From assembly GCA_039707655.1 (NCBI GenBank), contig CM077665.1, positions 82,647,954-82,711,953 of the forward strand: DNA of 64,000 bases. The letters are read 5' to 3'. Of this stretch, positions 55,511 through 64,000 are shown piece by piece; the first letter of the stretch is position 1, and every line of letters begins with the position of its first letter. The position numbers and the translations under genes were made by a program. Origin of the DNA: Elymus sibiricus. Its lineage: Eukaryota > Streptophyta > Magnoliopsida > Poales > Poaceae. Under the pieces are notes generated by a model, which saw only the letters and a list, made by a program, of their open reading frames with translations, made no database searches and was not told the DNA's origin.

Positions 55511-57465
55511 CCGATCTAGCGCCGAACGGACGGCACCTCCGCGTTCAGCACACGTACAGCTCGATGACGATCTCCGCCTTCTTGATCCAGCAAGAGGGAG
55601 CGGAGAGGTAGATGAGTTCTCCGGCAGCGCGATGGCGCGGCGGCGGTGGTGGTGGAACTATTCCGGTAGGGCTTCGCCTAAACACTGCCGAAACTAGACT
55701 AGAGGAGAAAATGATATAGAGGAAGTAGAGGGAGCACGTGGCAATTAGGGTTAGCTCTCCCCTCTAAATCCTCTAGTATATATAGGAGGGAGGGAGTGGA
55801 GGAGGCAGCCTCAAACCCTCAAGGGCTAGCCGAAATTGGAGGTGGAGGAGTCCTACTCCAATCCTATTAGGAGTAGGATTCCTCCTCTCCACTTGGAAAC
55901 CCTTTCCACCTTTCCCCCTTTGGGTTTTTCCCACCCCTTGCCGCATGGGCCTTAGTGGGGGGCTCGGCCAGCCCACTAAGGGCTGGCTTGACTCCTCCCA
56001 CAGCCCATGAGGCCCTTTGGGTCGAGACACCCCTCCCGATGGCACTCCCGGTACACTACCGAAATACCCGAAACTTTTCCGGTGACCAAAACGGGACTTC
56101 CTATATATCAATCTTTACCTCCGGACCATTCCGGAGCTCCTCATGACATGCAGGATCTCATCCGGGACTCCGAACAACCTTCGGTCACCACCATACATAA
56201 CTCTACTATACCGAAACGTCACCGAACCTTAAGTGTGCAGACCCTGCGGGTTTCAAAACTATGTAGACATGACCGAGACACCTCTACGGTCAATAACCAA
56301 TAGCGGGACCTGGATGCCCATATTGGTTCCTACATATTCTACGAAGATCTTTATCGGTTGAACCTCTATGTCAAGGATTCAGTTAATCCCGTACACTGTT
56401 CCCTTTGTTCTTCGGTATGTTACTTGCCCGAGATTCGATCGTCGGTATCTCTATACCTAGTTCAATCTCGTTACCGGCAAGTCTCTTTACTCATTCCATA
56501 ATACAAGATCCCGTGGCTAACACTTTAGTCACATTGCTTGCAAGGCTTGTTGTGATGTTGTATTACCGAGTGGGCCCTAAGATACCTCTCCGTCACACGG
56601 AGTAACAAATCCCAGTCTTGATCCATGCCAACTCAACAGACACCCTCGGAGATGCTTGTAGAGCATCTTTATAGTCACCCAGTTACGTTGCGACGTTTGA
56701 TACACACAAGGTATTCCTCCGGTGTCAGTGAGTTGCATGATCTCATGGTCATAGGAACAGATACTTGACATGCCGAAAACTATAGCAATAAACTGACACG
56801 ATCATATGCTATGTTTATAATTTGGGTGTTGTCCATCACATCATTCTCCTAATGATGTGATCCTGTCATCAAATGACATCGCATGTCTATGGCCAGGAAA
56901 CCTTGACCATCTTTGATTAACGAGCTAGTTAACTAGAGGCATACTAGGGACACAGTGTTGTCTATGTACCCACACATGTATTTGAGTTTCCAATCAATAC
57001 AATTATAGCATGGATAATAAACGATTATCACGAACAAGGAAATATAATAATAACCAATTTATTATTGCCTCTAGGGCATATTTCCAACAGTCTCCCACTT
57101 GCACTAGAGTCAATAATCTAGTTCACATCACCATGTGATTTACATTGTTATGAATCTAACACCCAATGAGTTCTGGGGTTCGATCATGCTTTGCATATGA
57201 GAGAGGTCTTTAGTCAACGGTCTACAACATTCAGATCCGTGTGTTCTTTGCAAATCTATATGTCATACTGCAGATGCTACCATGCTCCACTTGGAGCTAT
57301 TCCAAATGGTTGCTCCACTATACGTATCCTGACTGCTACTCAGAGTCGTCCGGATAGGTGTCAAAGCTTGCATCGACGTAACCCTTTACGACGAACTCTT
57401 TATCACCTCCATAATCGAGAAATATTTCCTTAGTCCTCTAGTTACTAAGGATAATCTTGACCGTT

Positions 57466-58376
57466 GTCCAGTGATCCACTCCTGGACCACTCTTGTACCC
57501 CTTGACAGACTCATGGCAAGGCACACACAGGTGCGGTACACAGCATGGCATACTATACAGAGCCTATGGATAAAGCATAGGGGACGACCTTCGTCCTTTC
57601 TCTTTCTTATGCCGTGGTCGAGCTTTGAGTCTCACTCAACTCCACACCTTACAAATCAGGCAAGAACTCTTTCTTTGACTAATCCATTTTGAACTCTTTC
57701 AAAATCTTGTCAAGGTATGTACTCATTGAAAGTTTTATCAGACGTCTTGATCTACCTCTATAGATCAAGATGCCCAATGTTTAAATAGCTTCATTCCAGG
57801 TTTTCCTTTGAAAAACTCCTTTTCAAACAACCCTTTATGCTTTCCAGAAATTCTACATCATTTCCGATCAACAATATGGCATCCACATATACTTATCAGA
57901 AATTCTATAGTGCTCCCACTCACTTTATTGTAAATACAAGTTTCTCATAAACTTTGTATAGACTCAAAAACTTTGATCACCTCATCAAAGCGTATATTCC
58001 AACTCCGAGATGCTTGCTCCAGTCCATAGAAGGATCGCTAGAACTTGCATACATTTTAGCATCCTTAGGACTGACAAAACCTTCCGGTTGTATCACATAC
58101 AACCTTTCCTCATGGATACCGTTAAGGAAACGATGTTTTGACATCCATCTGCCAGATTTCATAATCGAAAAATGCAGCAACTGCTAACATAATTCCAACA
58201 GACTTTAGCATCGCTACGGGTGAGAAAGTCTCATCATAGTCAACTCCTTGAACTTGTGAAAAACCCTTTGCCACAAGTCGAGCTTTATAGACGGTGACAT
58301 TACCGTCCGCGTTCGTCTTCCTTTTAAAGATCCATTTGTTCTGAATGGCCTTTCGCCCTTCAGGTAACACTTCCAA
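57466..58376 (-). pseudogene. Angela reverse transcriptase / RNase H remnant
   Basis: 58376-58122 is open: NKWIFKRKTNADGNVTVYKA, RLVAKGFSQVQGVDYDETFSPVA and IWQMDVKTSFP, the conserved start of Copia RT. It continues in another frame with NGIHEERLYVIQPEGF (about 58135-58085). The active-site box at about 57880-57891 reads YVDA, where Copia elements have YVDD, with stops just before it. Below about 57800 the RNase H part is too decayed to follow. Confidence 0.8.
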
Positions 58377-58523
58377 AGCCCATACTTTGTTTTCTTACAT
58401 GGATCCCATCTCGGATTTCATGGCCTCTAACCATTTCTCGGAATCCGGGCCCATCATCGCTTCTCCATAGCTCGTAGGTTCATCGTTGTCCAACAACATG
58501 ACCTCTAAGACAGGGTTGATGTA

Positions 58524-58718
58524 TCACTCAGGAGCAGTACGCGTCCTTGTCGACCTACGAGGTTCGATAGTAACTTGATCCGAAGCTTCATGATCATCAT
58601 CATTAACTTCCTCTTCAACTAACGTAGGCTCCACATAAACAACTTTCTGCGCTGCCCTACTTTCTGGTTGAAACAAAGGTTCAACAACCTCATCAAGTTC
58701 TATCTTCCTCCCACTCAA
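58524..58718 (-). pseudogene. Angela integrase-RT linker fragment
   Basis: A 64-codon open piece, acidic then Arg/Thr-rich (EEEVNDDDHEASDQVTIEPR, RSTRTRTAPE), matching the 'R-RS-R' linker that precedes RT in Copia polyproteins. Confidence 0.6.
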
Positions 58719-58880
58719 TTCTTTCGAGAGAAACTCTTTCTCAAGAAAGGACCCGTTTTAGCAACAAACACATTGTGCTTGGATCTAAGATAGAAGGTTT
58801 ACCCAACTGTTACGTTAGGGTATTCTATGAAGATGCATTTGTCCACTTTGGGTTCGAGCTCATTAGGTGAAAACCCTTTT

Positions 58881-59657
58881 TCACATAAGCGTCGCAGTCC
58901 CAAACATTAAGAAATGACAGCTTAGGTTTCCGCCAAACCAAAATTCATACGGTGTCATCTCAACGGATTTAGATGGTGCCCCTTTTAAAGTGAATGTAGT
59001 TGTCTCTAATGCGTAACCCCAAAACGATAGTGGCAAATCGATAAGAGACATCATAGTTCGCACCATATCCAATAGAGCACGACTATGACGTTCGGACACA
59101 CCATCATACTATGGTGTTCCAGGTGGCGTGAGCTGTGAAACAAATTCCACATTGTCTTAAGTTGTATACCAATACTAGTAACTCAGATATTTACCTCCAC
59201 GATCATATCGTAGACATTTTATCTCCTTGTCACGATGATCTCAAACTTCACTCTGATTTTGTTTGAACTTTTCAAACGTTTCAGACTTGTGTTTCATTAA
59301 GTAAATATCCCCATATCTACTCCAATCATCAATGAAGGTAGGAAAATAACGATATCCACCGCACGCTACAACACTCATTGGGCCGAATACATCAACATGT
59401 ATCATTTCCAATAAGTTACTTGCCCGCTCCACCATACCGGAAAACGGGGTCTTAGTCATCTTGCCCATGAGGCATGGTCCGCATGTCTCAACTGATTCGC
59501 AATCGAATGAGTCCATAGATCCATCATCATGGAGTTTCTTCATGCGTTTTACACCAATGTGACATTTAGCGGCAGTGCCACAAGTATGTGGTACTATCAT
59601 TATTAACTTTGTATCTTTTGGCATCAATATTATGAACATGTGTATCACTACGATCAA
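58881..59657 (-). pseudogene. Angela integrase remnant
   Basis: 59657-59241 reads HIGVKRMKKLHDD, then CGPCLMGKMTKTPFSG (Copia zinc-binding half) and MIHVDVFGPMSV with the first catalytic Asp, then FPTFIDDWSRYG. 59099-58881 continues with the SERHSRALLDMVRTMMS block around the catalytic Glu and MTPYEFWFG. The middle (about 59105-59235), which should hold the second Asp, is broken by frame changes and stops. Confidence 0.82.
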
Positions 59658-59939
59658 GATTCAATAAACCATTCTCATTGGGTGCATGACCATTGAAGGT
59701 ATTATTCATGTAAACAGAATAACCATTATTCTCTAACTTAAATGAATAACCGTATTGCAATAAACATGATCTAATCACGTTCATGCTCAACGCAAACACC
59801 AAATAACATTTATTTAGGTTCATCACTAATCCCGAAGGTAGAGAGAGCGTGTGATGGTGATCACATCAACCTTGGAAACACTTCCAACACTCATCGTCAC
59901 CTCACCCTTAGCTAGTCTCCATTTATTCCGTAGCTTTTA

Positions 59940-61300
59940 TTTCGAGTTACTAACATTTAGCAACTGAACCGGTATCCAATACCCAGGTGCTACTAGGAGT
60001 ACTAGCAAGGTACACATCAATAACACGTATATCAAATATACTTCTGTCGACGTTGCCAGCCTTCTTATCTACCAAGTATCTAGGGTTGTTCCGCTTCAGC
60101 GACCGTTCTCCTCATAATAGAAGCACTTAGTCTCGGGTTTGGGTTCAACCTTGAGTTTCTTCACTGGAGCAGCAACTGACTTGCCATCCATGAAGTTTCC
60201 CTCCTAGCCCTTGCCCTTCTCGAAACTAGTGGTTTCACTAACCATCAACATTTGATGCTCCTTCTTGATTTCTACCTTCGCAGTGTCAAACATCGTGAAT
60301 AGCTCAGGGATCATTATTTCCATCCCTGGCATTTTATAGTTCATCACGAAGCTCTAGTGGCTTAGTGACAGTGACTTGGAGAACTATATCAATCACTATC
60401 TTATCTGGAAGATCAACTCCCACTCGATTCAAGAGATTGTAGTCCCCAGACAATCTGAGCACATGCTCACCGATTGAGCTATTCTCCTTCATCTTGCAGG
60501 CAAAGAATCTTGTTGGAGGTCTCATACCTCTCAACACGGGCACGAGCCTGAGATCCCAATTTCAGATCTTAGAACATCTCATATGTTCCGTGACGTTCAA
60601 AACGTTTTGGAGCCTCAATTCTAAGCCGTAATGCATGACGCACTGAACTATCAAGTAGTCATCAAAACGTGCCTGTCAGACGTTCACAACATCTACAGAT
60701 GACGCTAGAGGGGGTGGCGCACCAAGGAGTGCATTAAGGACATAAGCCTTCTGTGCAGTAATGAGGACAATGCTCAGATCACGGACCCAGTCCGCATTAT
60801 TGCTACCATCATCTTTCAACTCTATTTCTCTAAGAACATATAAAAAATTCAAGGGAGCTACAGCGTGAGCTAGTAATCTACAACATAATTTGCAAAGACA
60901 TTTTGACTATGTTCATGATAATGAGTTTAGTTAATCATATTACGAAAAAACTCCCACTCAAATTGACATCCCTCTGGTCATTCGAGTGTCACATGATCCA
61001 AATCCACCAACTCAAGTCCGATCATCACGTGAGTTGAGGTGGTTTCAATGGTGAACATCTTCATGTTGATCATATCTACTATATGACTCATGTTCGACCT
61101 TTCGGTCTCTTGTGTTCCGAGGCCATGTCTGTACATGCTAGGCTCGTCAAGTTTAACCCGAGTGTTCCGCACGTGCAACACTGGCTTGCACCCGTTGTAT
61201 GCGAACGTAGAGTCTATCACACCCGATCATCACGTGGTGTCGTAACTTTCACAACGGTGCACACTCGGGGAGAACACAATTTATCTTGAAATTTAAGTGA
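59940..61300 (-). pseudogene. Angela gag and protease remnant
   Basis: About 59970-60015 reads STWVLDTGSVA, a Copia protease active site (DTG). About 60075-60130 is a ruined CCHC knuckle (KCFYYEENGR then stop). 60543-60334 holds gag (ACKMKENSSIGEHVLRLSGD, then YNLLNRVGVDLPDKIVIDIV), followed downstream by a frame change. 61220-60978 is open but not clearly gag. Confidence 0.75.
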
Positions 61301-62119
61301 GGGATCACCTTATAATGCTACCATCGTCCTAAGCAAAATAAGATGCATAAAAGGATTAACATCACATGCAAATCATAAGTGACATGATATGGCCATGAAC
61401 TTGTGCTTTTGATCTACATCTTCAAAGCACCGGCATGCTCTCCATCGTCACCGGCATAACACCATGATCTCCATCATCTTGATCTCCATTAATGTGTCGC
61501 CATGAGGTTGTCGCGCCGACTGTTGCTTCCACGACTATTGCTAACTCATAGCGATAAAGTAAAGCAAAAACGGCGAAAATAATTAAAGACAACCCTATGG
61601 CTCCTGCCGGTTGCCGTACTCATCGACATGCAAGTCGTGATATTCTATACAATCCATGATCATCTCATACTTCACATATATATCATCATGTAATTGGCCA
61701 TATCACATCACAACATACCCTGCAAAAACAAGTTAGACGTCCTCTAATTGTTGTTACAAGTTTTACGTGGTTGCTACGGGTATCTAGCAAGAACAATTCT
61801 TACCTACGCAAAAACCACAACGGTGATACAAAAATTGCTATTCAACCTTCTGAAGGATCGCCTTTGTCAAATCCGATCTGACTAAAGTGGGAGAAACAAA
61901 CACCCGCCAGCCATCTTTATGCAACGAAGTTACATGTCAGTTGATGGAGCCGGTCTCTCGTAAGCGTACGAGTAATGTTGGTCCAGGCCGCTTCATCCCA
62001 CAATACCGCCGAATCAAGAAAATACCAAGGGAGGAAGCAATCTGAATATCAACGCCCACAAACTCCTTTGTGTTCTACTCGAGATCTCATCTACACATAG
62101 ACCTAGCTCATGATGCCAC
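61301..62119 (-). other. Angela 5' leader region
   Basis: Sequence between the gag remnant and the LTR (untranslated leader on the minus strand). It has no open frame of note. It ends at the primer-binding site next to the right LTR. Confidence 0.55.
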
Positions 62120-64000
62120 TGCTGGGGAACGTTGCATGGGAAACAAAAAAATTCCTACGCACACGCAAGATCTATCCATGGTGATGACCATCTATGAGAG
62201 GGAGAGTGGATCTACATACCCTTGTAGATCGCTAAGCGGGAAGCGTTAAGAAACGCGGTTGATGTAGTCGAACGTCTTCACGATCCAAATCGCCGAGCGT
62301 CCCGCGATCCAATCACGATCCGTCTCGCGATCCAATCACGATCCGTCCCGCGATCCAATCACGATCCGTCCCGCGATCCCATCACGATCCGTCCCGCGAT
62401 CAAATCACAAACCATCTCGCGATCCTGATCACGGTCCTTCCGATCCTAGCGCCGAACGGACGGCACCTCCGCGTTCAGCACACGTACAGCTCGATGACGA
62501 TCTCCGCCTTCTTGATCCAGCAAGAGGGAGCGGAGAGGTAGATGAGTTCTCCGGCAGCGCGATGGCGCGGCGGCGTTGGTGGTGGAACTATTCCGGCAGG
62601 GCTTCGCCTAAACACTGCCGAAACTAGACTAGAGGAGAAAACGATCTAGAGGAAGTAGAGGGAGCACGTAGCAATTAGGGTTAGCTCTCCCCTCTAAATC
62701 CTCTAGTATATATAGGAGGGAGGGAGGGGAGGAGGAAGCCTCAAACCCTCAAGGGCTGGCCGAAATTGGAGGTGGAGGAGTCCTACTCCAATCCTATTAG
62801 GAGTAGGATTCCTCCTCTCCACTTGGAAACCCTTTCCACCTTTCCCCCTTTGGGTTTTTCCCACCCCTTGCCGCATGGGCCTTAGTGGGGGGCTCAGCCA
62901 GCCCTCTAAGGGCTGGCTTGACTCCTCCCACAGCCCATGAGGCTCTTTGGGTCGAGACACCCCTCCCGATGGTCCCCGGTACCCCTCCCGGCACTCCCGG
63001 TACACTACCGAAATAACCGAAACTTTTCCGATGACCAAAACGGGACTTCCTATATATCAATCTTTACCTCGGGACCATTCTGGAGCTCCTCGTGACTTCC
63101 AGGATCTCATCCGGGACTCCGAACAACCTTCGGTCACCACCATACATAACTCTACTATACCGAAACGTCACCGAACCTTAAGTGTGCAGACCCTGCGGGT
63201 TCGAGAACTATGTAGACATGACCGAGACACCTCTATGGTCAATAACCAATAGCGGGACCTGGATGCCCATATTGGTTCCTACATATTCTATGAAGATCTT
63301 TATCGGTTGAACCTCTATGTCAAGGATTCAGTTAATCCCGTACGCTGTTCCCTTTGTTCTTCGGTATGTTACTTGCCCGAGATTCGATCGTCGGTATCTC
63401 TATACCTAGTTCAATCTCGTTACCGGCAAGTCTCTTTACTCATTCCGTAATACAAGATCCCATGGCTAACACTTTAGTCACATTGCTTGCAAGGCTTGTT
63501 GTGATGTTGTATTACCGAGTGGGCCCTGAGATACCTCTCCGTCACACGGAGTAACAAATCCTAGTCTTGATCCATGCCAACTCAATAGACACCCTCGGAG
63601 ATACCTGTAGAGCATATTTATAGTCACCCAGTTACGTTGCGACGTTTGATACACACAAGGTATTCCTCCGGTGTCAGTGAGTTGCATGATCTCATGGTCA
63701 TAGCAACAGATACTTGACATGCAGAAAACTATAGCAATAAACTGACACGATCATATGCTATGTTTATAATTTGGGTCTTGTCCATCACATCATTCTCCTA
63801 ATGATGTGATCCCGTTATCAAATGACATCTCATGTCTATGGCCAGGAAACCTTGACTATCTTTGATCAACGAGCTAGTTAACTAGAGGCATACTAGGGAC
63901 ACAGTGTTGTCTATGTACCCACACATGTATTTGAGTTTCCAATCAATACAACTATAGCATGGATAATAAACGATTATCACGAACAAGGAAATATAATAAT
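62120..64000 (-). mobile_element. Angela/BARE-type Copia LTR (right copy, 5' LTR, cut by window end)
   Basis: It starts TGCTGGGGAACGTTGCATGG and matches the left LTR throughout; the window stops about 44 bp before its expected end. Relative to the left copy it has one more 23-bp minisatellite unit and about 21 bp more around 62970-62995 (GGTCCCCGGTACCCCTCCCG). Confidence 0.92.
62297..62435. repeat. 23-bp minisatellite in Angela right LTR (six units)
   Basis: CGTCCCGCGATCCAATCACG plus ATC, six near-identical tandem units; the left LTR has five. Confidence 0.82.

Larger units (their letters stand above)
30409..57089 (-). mobile_element. Angela/BARE-type Copia LTR (left copy), interrupted by the Gypsy element
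   Basis: It begins TGTTGGGGAATGTTGCATGG at 30409 and ends CTCTAGGGCATATTTCCAACA at 57089. In minus orientation this is TGTTGGAAATATGCCC...CCCCAACA, the ends of Angela/WIS/BARE-1 LTRs. Removing the Gypsy insertion (30591-55391) and one target copy leaves about 1875 bp. It matches the right copy at 62120-64000. TACCT (30404-30408) precedes it as the expected target duplication; its partner lies outside the window. Since the element is on the minus strand, this is its 3' LTR; a purine-rich tract (GGGAGA on minus) abuts it at 57090. Confidence 0.92.
57090..62119 (-). mobile_element. Angela/BARE-type Copia internal region (degraded)
   Basis: 5030 bp between the two LTRs. On the minus strand the order from the right is primer site, gag, protease, integrase, RT/RNase H, polypurine tract, the Copia order. 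Every domain has stops or frame changes. The primer-site candidate (TGGCATCATGAGCTAGG on minus) is at about 62101-62117, a diverged Met-tRNA type. The polypurine side at 57091-57100 is GTGGGAGA on minus. Confidence 0.9.

Noticed and set aside
57090..62119. A functional host gene in the open pieces of the Angela interior
   Set aside because: All recognisable pieces follow Copia gag-protease-integrase-RT order on the minus strand and carry stops.

Overview
This window is plant nuclear DNA from the repetitive fraction of a large grass genome, almost certainly Triticeae (wheat, barley or a relative). The evidence is an LTR pair whose ends match the Angela/WIS/BARE-1 Copia family as I know it, Stowaway and Tourist MITEs, CACTA elements with subterminal 'GGTCCCGGTT' palindromes, a Helitron with a GC-rich 3' hairpin and CTAG end, and a grass-specific DUF1668 gene. 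I see no rRNA, tRNA or CRISPR and no bacterial features. Nearly all coding capacity belongs to transposons, most of it broken.

Layout. 1-9401: 3' part of a Helitron with a damaged PIF1-type helicase at its left edge, then about 8 kb of filler that includes unrecognised exon-like fragments, a Tourist-like MITE, a 30-bp minisatellite and the 3' terminus. 9402-23492: a DUF1668 host gene whose putative promoter/leader (about 10.17-10.40 kb) is separated from its coding region (22.36-23.49 kb) by an 11.6-kb CACTA element (CACTA-1, 10397-22038, TSD ttt). The gene also carries an early in-frame stop. 24697-26222: a solo LTR with a perfect 5-bp TSD (gcgtc). 26.2-30.4 kb: remnants of two PIF/Harbinger transposons on the minus strand.

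30409-64000 is a nest. An Angela-type Copia element (minus strand) cut the second Harbinger transposase. A Ty3/Gypsy element with 4.1-kb LTRs (30591-55391, TSD cgtcc) then entered the Angela left LTR. A second CACTA (CACTA-2, 34268-45097, TSD gcg) then entered the Gypsy 5' LTR. The target duplications of the two inner insertions can be read exactly, so the relative order is fixed: Harbinger, then Angela, then Gypsy, then CACTA-2.

The two CACTA copies belong to one family and carry complementary damage. CACTA-2 has an intact 1099-aa TNP2 transposase frame but a broken second gene and has lost the small upstream gene. CACTA-1 keeps a small coiled-coil/membrane protein gene and an unbroken Ulp1-like C-terminal exon set, but its transposase has a frameshift, a nonsense codon and a 3' deletion. 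The family has an unusual layout, with the subterminal palindrome cluster repeated internally just ahead of the TATA box of the second gene.

The Gypsy element carries an extra 260-codon ORF between its primer-binding site and gag. Its N-terminal half shows a pattern resembling a double-stranded-RNA-binding domain. This ORF and the small CACTA membrane protein are the most interesting candidates for undescribed biology here.
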